Assembly (NCBI RefSeq): GCF_017571525.1
Contig: NZ_JAGETY010000004.1
Span: 124,001 to 188,000, forward strand
Length of the DNA: 64,000 nucleotides
Source: Hymenobacter sp. BT559
Lineage (GTDB): Bacteria > Bacteroidota > Bacteroidia > Cytophagales > Hymenobacteraceae
Reading direction: 5' to 3'
The number at the start of each line of letters is the position of its first letter. Positions within the stretch are counted from its first letter, which is position 1. Below are positions 1 to 8,043 of the stretch, piece by piece. The position numbers were made by a program, and so were the translations under genes. The notes under the pieces are model-generated. The model did no database searches and was not told the DNA's origin. It saw only the letters and a program-made list of their open reading frames with translations.

Positions 1-242
1 GGTACACTGCTGGGAGCTGCTACAGGCGCTTGGGAGCCTACCATATCGCCGGTGCCGCTTAACAGCCAAGGCAGTGATAGCTCGGGGAAGGCGCTAATAA
101 TGCGTTGGACCACCTCCAGGCTGGGCTTGTTACGCTCGCTGAGAATATGGCTCATAACGGGCCGACCTACTCCAATGAGGTCTGCAAATTGAGTTGGCGT
201 AAGCTGCTTATGCTCGAGTAGCTGCCGAATGCGGGTAACCAT
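1..242 (-). CDS. XRE-family helix-turn-helix regulator (3' end outside window)
   Basis: The minus strand reads from an ATG at 242 to the window edge without a stop (80 codons). The start, MVTRIRQLLEHKQLTPTQFA, followed by DLIGVGRPVMSHILSERNKP, is a classic XRE/Cro helix-turn-helix: a Q..LTPTQFADLIG helix, a turn, then the recognition helix RPVMSHILSERNKPS. A short linker region rich in Ala, Pro and Ser follows and is cut by the window edge. Proteins of this family bind DNA as dimers at palindromes and often repress their own gene; a 17-bp inverted repeat lies directly upstream (244-287). Its target is not visible. The HTH assignment is strong; the specific role is unknown. Confidence 0.85.
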   Translation of the reverse strand, partial: MVTRIRQLLEHKQLTPTQFADLIGVGRPVMSHILSERNKPSLEVVQRIISAFPELSLPWLLSGTGDMVGSQAPVAAPSSV

Positions 243-243
243 A

Positions 244-287
244 GGTTTGAAAATTGCTTCACAAATGTGCGAAGTAATTTTCAAACC
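244..287. promoter_or_regulatory. Long inverted repeat directly upstream of the XRE gene (operator or 5'-leader hairpin)
   Basis: Arms 244-260 (GGTTTGAAAATTGCTTC) and 271-287 pair at 16 of 17 positions around a 10-base loop that itself contains CACAAATGTG (260-269). The element ends one base before the start codon of the minus-strand regulator at 242. It could be an autoregulatory operator or an mRNA leader hairpin. The function is inferred from position and symmetry only. Confidence 0.55.
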
Positions 288-439
288 ACGCTTCTACTTC
301 ATCACAAATACTAATTAACAAAAGTAATAGTAGATATCAAATAGGCCTGTTTACAGTTGTACTAAGCTAGAATTTAAGGAATTTTCTCGAGTTTAATAAC
401 CCGTACATTTGGCAAACAATCTTAAAATTCGCTGTATCT

Positions 440-449
440 CACAATTGTG
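440..449. promoter_or_regulatory. 10-bp palindrome CACAATTGTG
   Basis: CACAATTGTG is a perfect palindrome and differs at one base from CACAAATGTG in the loop of the upstream-repeat element at 260-269. The two lie about 180 bp apart in the AT-rich stretch between the XRE gene and the L,D-transpeptidase terminator. They may be two sites for the same dimeric regulator. A short AT-rich palindrome can also arise by chance. Confidence 0.25.
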
Positions 450-476
450 TGCAAGATTGGTGGCGCCTTAAAAAAT

Positions 477-517
477 ATAAAGCGGCCCCACCAATCTGTA
501 TGGTGGGGCCGCTTTAT
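477..517 (-). terminator. Hairpin terminator after the L,D-transpeptidase gene
   Basis: A perfect 17-bp stem (ATAAAGCGGCCCCACCA / complement) with a 7-base loop lies 47 bases beyond the stop at 564. On the minus strand the A/T-rich foot and following T-rich bases fit a rho-independent terminator. It may also stop transcripts entering from the other side. Confidence 0.8.
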
Positions 518-563
518 GAATATGGCCGGCGCGCCTCAGCACCAGCTCTACAACGAGCTTTCT

Positions 564-2324
564 TTAATCGAAATACTCTCTGGCAAGTGCTTTATCGTGG
601 CCGTAGATGTCGTCGCGGAAGTGCGCGTGGCCATTGGCATCAGCCCAGGCCGTGAGGTAAACCAAGTATACCGGCAGCTTCTCTTTGAGCGGCACATACT
701 TCTCGTGGCGCTGCGCAATGGTGTCCTCGATGACGGCCTGGCTCCAGTTGGAGTTGTTGCGCAGCAGGTACGTGGCAAGCTTGATGGGCTCTTCTACACG
801 CACGCAACCGTGGCTAAAGCTGCGCTTGGTTTGCGAGAATAGCTCGTCATGGGGCGTGTCGTGAAGATAGATATCGTTAGAGTTGGGAAAGATAAATTTC
901 ACTTCGCCCAAGTCGTTCTGGGGGCCCGGCCGACGGCGCACTGTGTACTTGAAGTTGTCCTGCGTCACGCCGGCCCAGTCGATAGTAGTAGGGTCTACTA
1001 TGGTGGCTTTGCGGCCATAGCCCTTCACCACTTCCATATCGAGGCGGTCGAGCGTACCCTGGGGGTCGGCCTCCAGCTTAGCACGCAGCTCCTTGTCGAT
1101 AATGCTGTAGGGCACGTTCCAATAGGGCGACAAAACTACATATTCCATTTTATCGGAAAACACCGGCGTTGCGGTCAGCGCTTTGCCCACAATCACGCGC
1201 ATAGTGAGGGCTTCCTTGCCCTGCTCATATACCCGCAGCCGGTACTCCGGAATGTTCACGATGAGGTAGTCGGGCTCAAACTTTTTGGGTAGCCAGCGCC
1301 AGCGCTCCATGTTCAGGATAACCTGGTCGATGCGCGCCTGGATAGGTACATTAAGCTGGCGCAGCGTTTCACCATTTACCAGCCCAGTGGGCGGCAGGCC
1401 CAGGTCGCGCTGAAAACTTTTTACTGCTTCGACCAAAGTAGGGTCGTAGGTATTAGCAGCGGGCGAGGCAGTAACGTTGTTTACGGGCTGGGCCGTAGCC
1501 GCCACGTTAGCCGGCGTCTGGCCAGTGGCCTCGCCGCCTAGCAGGCGCTGGCGCAGCAGGCCCACCACGGGCAGTGTCTGGCCCGGCTTGAGGTGCGTAG
1601 TGCCCGGCAGGGTGGGCCAGCCCCCGGCGGCCTGGCGGGCGCGCAGCAGGGCTAGCGCCTTCTTGAGATTCGTGTATTCGGGGTGCAGCGGCGCGAAGTC
1701 GTAGTAGGGATAGGTGCTTTCCCGCTCACGCAAAATGGTCATCAGCGCGTGGTCGAGCTTGATTTTATTGCGCTTCACTTTCCAGGCGTCGTTCTTGGTA
1801 TCGCGGGGGTTAGCCACGCCGCGATAGTAGTCCGAGGCCCAGGCGAAATAGCTGCCCGACAGGGTCACGTCAAGCTGGCGCTCCAAATGGTTACGGCGCG
1901 CAGTGTCCTGGCCCACGCTTTTGAACTGGGCTAGCAAATCCGTTATCTTCTTGGTGTCATACCGCTTAGGGTCGAGACCATCATCCTTTGCTTTACTTAC
2001 TACGGTAAGGAAGGTGTTGGCCTGCGGGACGAGCTGGTGCTGCCGAAACCACCCTAGCCGGAACTGCCGTTCACGGTAAAACTTGCGCGCCCAACGCTCC
2101 TGCGCCTTGAAGCGGGCATCGGCCTGCATGGTCCGGATAACGAATACGCTGTCGAGGTGCGGCTCGGGGCCATCGGTGTGGTTGGTAACGGCGGTGCCGG
2201 TTTTGGAGCTGGCCTGGCTGGTTTGCTCGCTCTGGCCGTTGCACGACACGAGCAGGCCGGGCAGGCCAAGCAAGCCCAGAAACAGGGCGAAGGTTAAGAA
2301 ATGAAGACGAAGCTTTAAATGCAT
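564..2324 (-). CDS. L,D-transpeptidase (YcbB/LdtD-like) lipoprotein
   Basis: This cell-wall enzyme probably makes 3-3 cross-links or anchors proteins to peptidoglycan by L,D-transpeptidation. I start it at the ATG at 2324, because the protein then opens with a lipoprotein signal ending in LLVSC (Cys28); the longer frame adds 13 residues before it. About residues 290-330 form a peptidoglycan-binding-like repeat (VEAVKSFQRDLGLPPTGLVN). The YkuD catalytic domain follows, with the active-site motif SHGCVR at 504-509 (Cys507). The 586-residue length and order match periplasmic YcbB-type enzymes. It is a single gene with its own terminator. The family call is firm; the cross-linking role is from family knowledge. 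Confidence 0.9.
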   Translation of the reverse strand: MHLKLRLHFLTFALFLGLLGLPGLLVSCNGQSEQTSQASSKTGTAVTNHTDGPEPHLDSVFVIRTMQADARFKAQERWARKFYRERQFRLGWFRQHQLVPQANTFLTVVSKAKDDGLDPKRYDTKKITDLLAQFKSVGQDTARRNHLERQLDVTLSGSYFAWASDYYRGVANPRDTKNDAWKVKRNKIKLDHALMTILRERESTYPYYDFAPLHPEYTNLKKALALLRARQAAGGWPTLPGTTHLKPGQTLPVVGLLRQRLLGGEATGQTPANVAATAQPVNNVTASPAANTYDPTLVEAVKSFQRDLGLPPTGLVNGETLRQLNVPIQARIDQVILNMERWRWLPKKFEPDYLIVNIPEYRLRVYEQGKEALTMRVIVGKALTATPVFSDKMEYVVLSPYWNVPYSIIDKELRAKLEADPQGTLDRLDMEVVKGYGRKATIVDPTTIDWAGVTQDNFKYTVRRRPGPQNDLGEVKFIFPNSNDIYLHDTPHDELFSQTKRSFSHGCVRVEEPIKLATYLLRNNSNWSQAVIEDTIAQRHEKYVPLKEKLPVYLVYLTAWADANGHAHFRDDIYGHDKALAREYFD

Positions 2325-2646
2325 CAGAAGGGAAAAAATGGGCGGCGAGCGGCCGGTTGGCAAGTGCCAGCCGGCCCGGAACGCGGCGCCAGATGACGAA
2401 AGAATGAGCCCGTTTTACTGAGCCGCTGCCGGGCAGGTTGTGCCAGGCCATTCTACGCCAACGCAAATAACGCGCCTAATGTAATAGAAACCGTTAGCCA
2501 AACTAATCGGCGCCGCGTACTTTTTCCGGGTCGGGCGGCTAGCCCCTATTGCGCTGTTAAGGCCACCTGGTCGCGGCCGAGCAAGCAGGCCCCGGCTAGG
2601 CCCGGCTCAGCTGACCGCTTTTTCGCCTTCACTTTTTTCTCTATTG
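2325..2646. other. Divergent intergenic region, L,D-transpeptidase / M1 peptidase
   Basis: About 320 bases separate the two divergently transcribed genes. The longer minus-strand frame running through 2324-2466 has no domain and appears to be spurious. The region must hold both promoters, but I see no clear TAnnTTTG box, palindrome or small gene in it. Confidence 0.4.
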
Positions 2647-4491
2647 ATGCCAACACTTCCTGCTACGCTGCCGCAGCCTAACGCTGCACTGCCCCAGCCA
2701 CCCGACCCGCACAGCTATGCGCAGGGCCCCGCGTTGCGCCACCTGCGGCTCGCGCTCACCGTCGACTTTGCTCGGCGCGAGTTGGCCGGCGCCGCTACTT
2801 GGCTGCTGGCCGAGCCCCTGGCTAGCGCAATCCAACTGGTGCTCGACACCCGCGACCTGACCATCGAAAGCGTGCACTCGGGCGAGGATGCCAGCGGGGC
2901 CGCCCTCCCCTACACCCTAGCGATGCCCGATGCCGTGCTAGGCCAGGCCCTGCGCGTGGAGCTGCCGGCGGGCGCGGCGTCGGTGTGCATCCGGTACCGC
3001 ACCAGCCCTGAGGCGGCGGCCTTGCAGTGGCTGGCCCCAGCCCAGACGGCGGGCCAGCACCCGTTCCTGTTCACGCAGTCGCAGGCCATCCTGGCGCGCA
3101 CGTGGCTGCCCTGCCCCGACTCGCCTGGCCGGCGCTTCAGCTACGAGGCCGCGGTAGAAGTGCTAGGGCCGGAGCGCGGCCAGCTGCTAGCCCTCATGAG
3201 TGCTGCCGACAACCCCCAGGCCACCGCGCCCGATGGCCGCTACCACTTCCGGCAGCCGCAGCCAGTGCCGGCCTACCTGCTGGCCCTAGCCGTGGGCCGG
3301 CTCGACTTCGCACCACTGGGCGAGCGCACCGGCATCTACGCCGAGCCGGCTACACTGCCCCAGGCAGCACACGAGTTTGACGAGCTAAACCGCATGGTGC
3401 AGGCAGCCGAACAATTGTATGGCCCTTACCGCTGGGGAAGATACGATTTACTTGTGTTACCATCGAGTTTTCCATTTGGTGGAATGGAAAATCCGTGTTT
3501 AACATTTGTTACACCCACCATACTGGCGGGCGACCGCAGCCTGACCAGCCTGGTAGCCCACGAGCTGGCCCACTCGTGGAGCGGCAACCTGGTTACAAAT
3601 GCAACCTGGAATGACTTCTGGCTAAATGAAGGCTTTACGGTGTATTTCGAGCGCCGTATTATGGAGCAACTCTACGGCCGGCCCTATGCGGAGATGTTGC
3701 AGGTGCTGGGCGAGGCCGACTTGCAGCACACCATTCAGGAGCTAGGCTCTACTAGCCCAGCCACGCACCTGCGCCTGCACCTAGCCGGCCGCGACCCCGA
3801 TGACGGCCTCAACGATATTGCCTACGAGAAAGGCTGCCTGCTGCTCCTTACCCTGGAGAAGCTAGTGGGCCGCGTCCGCCTCGACGCCTTTATTACGGAG
3901 TACTTCGCGCGGTTCGCTTTTCAGAGTATGGACACCGACCGCTTTGCAACCTACCTCAGCCAGGCCTTGCTCACACCGGCCGAGGCTAGCCAGCTCAACC
4001 TGCCGGCCTGGCTCGACGGCCCTGGCCTGCCGCCCGGCGCACCAGTAGCCCGGTCGGCGCGCTTCGCCGCGGTCGAGGAGGCCCTGGCCCGGCTAGCCGC
4101 TGGCGCGGCCCCCGCCGAGCTGCAACCTATAACTACGGAGTGGAGCAGCCAGGAGTGGGAGCATTTCTTGCGCGGCCTGCCCCCTACCCTTTCTGCCGCT
4201 GACCTCGGCCAGCTCGACACGGCCTTTCACTTCACCACCTCGGGCAATGCCGAGCTGCTGGCTGCCTGGTTTCCGCTGGCGCTGCGGGCGGGCTACGCGC
4301 CGGCCGATGCAGCGCTCGAAAATTTTCTGCGGCACGTGGGGCGACGCAAGTTTTTGGTGCCGCTCTACCGGGCACTACTGGCCACGCCCGGCGGCCGGGC
4401 GCGGGCGCAAGCCATCTACCGGTTAGCCCGGCCCAACTATCACTCGGTAGCTACGAGCACCCTCGATGAGCTAGTGGGCCGCTCGGCCTGA
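2647..4491 (+). CDS. M1-family zinc aminopeptidase
   Basis: This is a zinc metallopeptidase of the M1 (leukotriene A4 hydrolase / aminopeptidase N) family, trimming N-terminal residues from peptides. It carries the exopeptidase motif GGMEN just before the zinc site and HELAHSW at 305-311, with the third ligand in NEGF (Glu328), 18 residues after the HExxH as the family requires. At 614 residues it is short for the family: the C-terminal part is a compact helical region resembling the leukotriene hydrolase type. No signal peptide is evident, so it is probably cytoplasmic. The start is the ATG at 2647, one codon after an in-frame TTG. It is followed by cyanophycinase in the same direction. Confidence 0.92.
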   Translation: MPTLPATLPQPNAALPQPPDPHSYAQGPALRHLRLALTVDFARRELAGAATWLLAEPLASAIQLVLDTRDLTIESVHSGEDASGAALPYTLAMPDAVLGQALRVELPAGAASVCIRYRTSPEAAALQWLAPAQTAGQHPFLFTQSQAILARTWLPCPDSPGRRFSYEAAVEVLGPERGQLLALMSAADNPQATAPDGRYHFRQPQPVPAYLLALAVGRLDFAPLGERTGIYAEPATLPQAAHEFDELNRMVQAAEQLYGPYRWGRYDLLVLPSSFPFGGMENPCLTFVTPTILAGDRSLTSLVAHELAHSWSGNLVTNATWNDFWLNEGFTVYFERRIMEQLYGRPYAEMLQVLGEADLQHTIQELGSTSPATHLRLHLAGRDPDDGLNDIAYEKGCLLLLTLEKLVGRVRLDAFITEYFARFAFQSMDTDRFATYLSQALLTPAEASQLNLPAWLDGPGLPPGAPVARSARFAAVEEALARLAAGAAPAELQPITTEWSSQEWEHFLRGLPPTLSAADLGQLDTAFHFTTSGNAELLAAWFPLALRAGYAPADAALENFLRHVGRRKFLVPLYRALLATPGGRARAQAIYRLARPNYHSVATSTLDELVGRSA

Positions 4492-4572
4492 GGGGCGGCC
4501 CTAGCCCGGCCCGATTTTAGTTGCTCAGCTTTGGGCCCGGCGGGAACGGGGCTAGCCCCGTTTCCGCGACCG

Positions 4573-4580
4573 TACCTTTG
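4573..4580 (+). promoter_or_regulatory. Bacteroidota -7 promoter box TACCTTTG
   Basis: TACCTTTG matches the TAnnTTTG consensus of Bacteroidota housekeeping promoters. No clear -33 TTG-type element is placed upstream. If it is active, transcription starts near 4586, inside the longest cyanophycinase frame, which argues for the downstream TTG start at 4611. Confidence 0.5.
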
Positions 4581-4610
4581 TCCTCTTCCAATCAGACTAG
4601 CCAGTTACCG

Positions 4611-5498
4611 TTGAAACATCTTATTCCGCACGGCAAGCTCATCGCCATTGGGGGCAATGAGGACAAGGGCACCTACCCTACCGTTCGCAGCAAGCGCCAG
4701 TACTACCTGAATTTTTTTGAGCTCGGCATTCTCAAGCGCGTCGTTTCGGAGTCGGGCAAGCTCGACCCGCGCATTGAGGTCGTGACCACCGCTTCCATGA
4801 TTCCGCAGGAGGTGGGGCCTATTTATACGGCCTCGTTTGCCATGCTCAACTGTCACAACGTGGGCATCATGGACATTCGCACCCCCGACGATGCCCGCCA
4901 GCCTGAGTACCTGGCCCGCCTGCTGGCCGCCGATGTGGTTATGTTTTCGGGCGGCAATCAGTCGCGCCTGCGCGAGATGTTTGGCGAAACCGATTTTCTC
5001 GATACGCTCACCCGCCGCTACTACGCCGAGCCCAACTTCGTGATTGCCGGCACCAGCGCCGGGGCCATGGCCATGTCGCAACACATGATACGCGGCGGCT
5101 CGGTGCCCGATGCCTTATTAAAGGGCGCCGTGAAGATGGGCACCGGCCTGAGCTTATCACCGCCGGCCATCATCGACTCGCACTTTGTGAAGCGCGGGCG
5201 CTTCGGCCGCCTCATCGAGGCAGTAGCCCTCTACCCCAAGCTCATCGGTATCGGGCTGGGCGAAGACACCGGCGTGCTCATCACCGAAGGCCACCTGGTC
5301 GAAACCATCGGCTCGAACCTCGTTATTATTCTAGATGGCTACGACATTGTGCACAACAATGCCGCCGCGGCCAAAAAGGGCACCACACTTTCCGTCGAAA
5401 ACATCAAAATGCACGTGCTGGCCAAAGGCAACGTGTACTGCATGACCGAGCGCAAGTTTTACGTAAGCAAAGAGGCCGCCATGAAAGCAGCCTGCTAG
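4611..5498 (+). CDS. cphB: Cyanophycinase (peptidase family S51)
   Basis: It cleaves cyanophycin (multi-L-arginyl-poly-L-aspartate) into beta-Asp-Arg dipeptides. Visible family marks are HGKLIAIGGNEDKG at 7-20, SGGNQ at 113-117 and the nucleophile Ser149 in GTSAG. The 295-residue length is usual. The start is uncertain: the frame is open from a TTG at 4521, but a promoter box at 4573-4580 and the position of the conserved N-terminus favour the TTG at 4611. No ATG is available. The convergent neighbour is an isoaspartyl peptidase, the enzyme that would cleave its dipeptide product. Cyanophycin synthetase is not in this window, so the polymer could be self-made elsewhere in the genome or scavenged. 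Confidence 0.88.
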   Translation: MKHLIPHGKLIAIGGNEDKGTYPTVRSKRQYYLNFFELGILKRVVSESGKLDPRIEVVTTASMIPQEVGPIYTASFAMLNCHNVGIMDIRTPDDARQPEYLARLLAADVVMFSGGNQSRLREMFGETDFLDTLTRRYYAEPNFVIAGTSAGAMAMSQHMIRGGSVPDALLKGAVKMGTGLSLSPPAIIDSHFVKRGRFGRLIEAVALYPKLIGIGLGEDTGVLITEGHLVETIGSNLVIILDGYDIVHNNAAAAKKGTTLSVENIKMHVLAKGNVYCMTERKFYVSKEAAMKAAC

Positions 5499-5519
5499 CC
5501 TGGCTACTCCTTATATAAT

Positions 5520-5566
5520 AGTCCTCCCCCAACGCCGCCCAGGTAGGTGGCTTTTGAGGGAGGACT
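5520..5566. terminator. Shared hairpin between convergent genes
   Basis: AGTCCTCCC (5520-5528) pairs with GGGAGGACT (5558-5566), with a second small stem inside (GCCGCC / GGTGGC). It lies between the cyanophycinase stop (5498) and the isoaspartyl peptidase stop (5611) and probably serves both. T-tracts are weak. Confidence 0.5.
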
Positions 5567-5610
5567 GTTCTTCTTAAGAGGCTTTAGTAACTAGCCACGC
5601 CAGGCGGGCC

Positions 5611-6546
5611 CTAATAAATAGCCACCAGCTCCTCGCCCGCCGCGTTGCGGCTAGCCCGGTACATGCCTTCCGAGTTGAAGGGCAGCGCCACGTTGCCATC
5701 GGCGTCTACTGCAATAAGGCCGCCTTCGCCGCCCACCGGGGCCAACTTGTCGTGCACGACCACCCGGCAGGCCTCGGCCAGGCTCAGGCCCTTATACTCC
5801 ATCAGGCACGCCACGTCGTAGCCCACCACGGCCCGCATAAAAAACTCGCCGTGCCCGGTGCAGCTGATGGCACAGCGCGTATCGGCCCAGGTGCCAGCCC
5901 CGATGATGGGCGTGTCGCCAATACGCGAGTAGCGCTTGTTGGTCATGCCACCAGTGCTGGTAGCAGCGGCCAAATTACCGTGCTGGTCGCGGGCAACGGC
6001 GCCCACGGTGCCTTTTTTCCAGTTGGGGTCGATAGCTGAAGGGGGGCTAGCGGCGTGGTCGAGCTGCACGCGGCCCGCGGCAATGGCCTCCTGCAATTGG
6101 TCGAAGCGCTGCTGGGTGAAAAAGTATTCGAGCGGCTGCATGGGCAAGCCGTGCTCGCGGGCCAGTTCGTCGGCCCCTGGGTAGGCTAGCAGCACGTGCT
6201 CGGTCTGCTCCATCACCAGGCGCGCCGCCCGAATGGGGTTTTGCACCGCGCGCACGCCAGCCACCGCGCCGGCCCGGCGGGTGGCCCCGTCCATAAGGGC
6301 GGCGTCCATTTCGTGGTGGCCTTCATGGGTAAATACCGCCCCGCGCCCGGCATTGAAGAGCGGGCAGTCTTCGAGCGTACGCACGGTGGCCTCTACGGCA
6401 TCAAGGGCCGGCGCACCCTGGGCTAGCAGCGCCGTGCCAGTGGCCAGCGCCCCGCGCAAAGCCGCTCGGTATTCGGCCTCCAAAGCAGGCGTGAGCAAGG
6501 CCCGAACCAATGTGCCAGCGCCTCCGTGCAAAGCAAGAGCAAACAT
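5611..6546 (-). CDS. iaaA: Isoaspartyl peptidase / plant-type L-asparaginase
   Basis: This N-terminal-nucleophile hydrolase removes beta-linked aspartyl residues and also hydrolyses asparagine. The precursor (311 residues) must cut itself before Thr180 in KKGTVGAVA, which becomes the N-terminal catalytic residue of the beta subunit. HGGAG at 7-11 and NAGRGAV at 65-71 are family signatures in the alpha part, and STGGM and TGHGE belong to the beta part. There is no signal peptide. It converges on cyanophycinase, whose beta-Asp-Arg products are known substrates of this family, so a two-step cyanophycin degradation route is a reasonable inference. Confidence 0.92.
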   Translation of the reverse strand: MFALALHGGAGTLVRALLTPALEAEYRAALRGALATGTALLAQGAPALDAVEATVRTLEDCPLFNAGRGAVFTHEGHHEMDAALMDGATRRAGAVAGVRAVQNPIRAARLVMEQTEHVLLAYPGADELAREHGLPMQPLEYFFTQQRFDQLQEAIAAGRVQLDHAASPPSAIDPNWKKGTVGAVARDQHGNLAAATSTGGMTNKRYSRIGDTPIIGAGTWADTRCAISCTGHGEFFMRAVVGYDVACLMEYKGLSLAEACRVVVHDKLAPVGGEGGLIAVDADGNVALPFNSEGMYRASRNAAGEELVAIY

Positions 6547-6627
6547 ATTCTTATTTACTAATTAAGTAAGTTTCTGGCGCAAGAACGGCACTTTCTGCGC
6601 TTCACAGGGGTTTGCATAAGGCAGCAC

Positions 6628-6646
6628 ACGTAATAATTTATTACGT
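6628..6646. promoter_or_regulatory. Perfect 19-bp palindrome in a divergent promoter region
   Basis: ACGTAATAA-T-TTATTACGT is a perfect 9-1-9 palindrome 82 bases upstream of the isoaspartyl peptidase start and 172 upstream of the DUF3127 start. Its length and AT-rich symmetry suit a dimeric repressor or activator. No regulator gene sits beside it, so the cognate protein is unknown. Confidence 0.5.
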
Positions 6647-6772
6647 ATCAGCTATTTGCCTTCTCTACGGCGCGCTATTTTTTTTAGCTAAGAGCCAGGT
6701 AAGTTGCTGATAATTGTGCGCGCAAATGCGTTTTAGTGGTGCCAAAATCCGGCGGCCTTCGGATTTTTTTCG

Positions 6773-6780
6773 TAGGTTTG
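6773..6780 (+). promoter_or_regulatory. -7 promoter box TAGGTTTG for the DUF3127 gene
   Basis: TAGGTTTG fits TAnnTTTG and would give a leader of roughly 30 bases before the ATG at 6818. The upstream spacer holds a T-run (GGATTTTTTT). Confidence 0.5.
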
Positions 6781-6817
6781 ACCTCTAGTTTTCTTCATTC
6801 CAAAATTCCCCTTTCCG

Positions 6818-7243
6818 ATGGCATACGACGTAACCGGCCGCCTGCACGAAATCTTTGACGAACAGCAGGTAAGCGAAAAATTCCGCAAGCGCGAGTTCGT
6901 CCTCGAAGTGCAGGATGGCCAATATCCTGAGCAAATTAAGTTTCAGCTGGTGCAGGACAAAACCGCCCTCATCGACCCCTTTAAAATGGGCGACGAGGTG
7001 AAAGTGACGTTCAACCTCCGCGGCCGTGGCTTCAACAAGAATGGCCAGATGCTGTACTTCACCAACCTCGAAGCCTGGCGCATCGAGCCGGCCTCGGGTG
7101 GTGCCCCGGCTGGTGGCGGTGGTTCGTCTTACGGTCAGCAGCAGCCCGCTGCTCGCCCGGCCCAAAACCAGAACCCCAACCTGCGCGCCCAGCCTTCGGC
7201 TCAGCCCATCGCTGGCGACGACGACAACGACTTGCCCTTCTAG
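6818..7243 (+). CDS. DUF3127 protein with SSB-like acidic C-terminal tip
   Basis: This 141-residue protein opens with a roughly 95-residue beta-rich domain (GRLHEIFDEQQVSEKFRKRE, then FVLEVQDGQYPEQIKFQLVQ) typical of DUF3127, a Bacteroidota family thought to have an OB-like fold. A flexible Gly/Gln/Pro-rich linker (about 96-130) leads to the last residues DDDNDLPF. That acidic, Phe-ending tip is the same arrangement that single-strand DNA-binding protein uses to recruit repair and replication proteins. So a single-strand nucleic-acid-binding role is a fair inference, though DUF3127 itself has no established function that I know of. A TAGGTTTG promoter box lies 38 bases upstream. The TAG stop is joined directly to a repeat arm at 7241. 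Confidence 0.85.
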   Translation: MAYDVTGRLHEIFDEQQVSEKFRKREFVLEVQDGQYPEQIKFQLVQDKTALIDPFKMGDEVKVTFNLRGRGFNKNGQMLYFTNLEAWRIEPASGGAPAGGGGSSYGQQQPAARPAQNQNPNLRAQPSAQPIAGDDDNDLPF

Positions 7244-7303
7244 ACCGCAGATTCAAGCGGATTTCGCAGCTACGCCTGCTAATGCAGGCTGGCTGTTAGT
7301 TTT
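7241..7303 (+). repeat. Single copy of the CCGCAGATTC repeat arm, ending in a small hairpin
   Basis: From the stop codon onward (TAGACCGCAGATTCAAGCGG...) about 50 bases match the left arm of the paired repeat at 8041. No inverted partner follows here. GCCTGC-TAAT-GCAGGC (7274-7289) forms a short hairpin followed by a T-run at 7298-7304, so this copy may serve as the terminator of the DUF3127 gene. Confidence 0.7.
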
Positions 7304-7413
7304 TTCGGTTCGATTTGTTAAGTCAGGCTTTTGAGCTTGCTGATAGCATTCAATTTGTGCCGCTTCCTTCATCGGGGGCGGCACATTTGCGTTATGGGCT
7401 ACGTTTACTCCCT

Positions 7414-8043
7414 ATGAACTTACGCGCACTTATCAGCCAGGGTGAAGGCGAGCGGCTCGAATTCAAGAAAAAAACTACTCATCCTACCCGCATTGCGCGT
7501 ACGCTGGCCTCGCTGGCGAATACGCACGGGGGGCAGATACTGGTGGGCGTCGATGATGACGGCCGCGTGGTGGGCGTGCGCGATGCTGAGGAAGAAATGT
7601 TTGTGCTACGCGACGCTGCCCAGCATTACATCGACCCGCCGTTAACACTGAATTTTCAGGAAATCGAAACCGAGGACGACCTCATTGTATTGATAGTGGA
7701 TGTGGCAGAAAGCCAAAACAAGCCACACAAGGCCCAGATAGCGCCCGGCGAATGGCGCAGCTACGTGCGCGTGCGCGATGAAAGCGTGCAGGCTAGCTCC
7801 CTCACGGAGAAGGTGCTGGAGCGCCAGCAACCCGAAGCGCGCCTCGAAAAAATCCCGCTGAATAAAGACGAGCTGCGAGTGCTCGACTACCTCAAAACCA
7901 AGTACCCACGCATCACGGTGGCCGAGTACACCAAGCTCATCAACGTGAGCCGCCGTCGGGCTTACCGCACGCTTATCAAGCTGGTGCTACACGGCTACCT
8001 GCGCTACCACGATAAAGAAAAGGAGCCGTACTACACGCTCTAA
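7414..8043 (+). CDS. AlbA_2 (Schlafen-type) domain protein with winged-helix C-terminus
   Basis: I choose the ATG at 7414 because the AlbA_2 domain starts immediately (LISQGEGERLEFKKK, then ARTLASLANTHGGQILVGVD); the longer frame adds 33 residues of promoter-region translation. About residues 5-130 are the AlbA_2 fold (GQILVGVDDDGRVVGV), found in putative nucleic-acid-binding or RNase-like regulators. Residues about 155-209 look like a winged helix (ITVAEYTKLINVSRRRAYRT). A TACGTTTA box lies 6 bases before the ATG, so the leader is very short. The stop TAA forms the first bases of a repeat arm. The exact role is unknown; transcriptional or RNA-level regulation is inferred. Confidence 0.8.
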   Translation: MNLRALISQGEGERLEFKKKTTHPTRIARTLASLANTHGGQILVGVDDDGRVVGVRDAEEEMFVLRDAAQHYIDPPLTLNFQEIETEDDLIVLIVDVAESQNKPHKAQIAPGEWRSYVRVRDESVQASSLTEKVLERQQPEARLEKIPLNKDELRVLDYLKTKYPRITVAEYTKLINVSRRRAYRTLIKLVLHGYLRYHDKEKEPYYTL

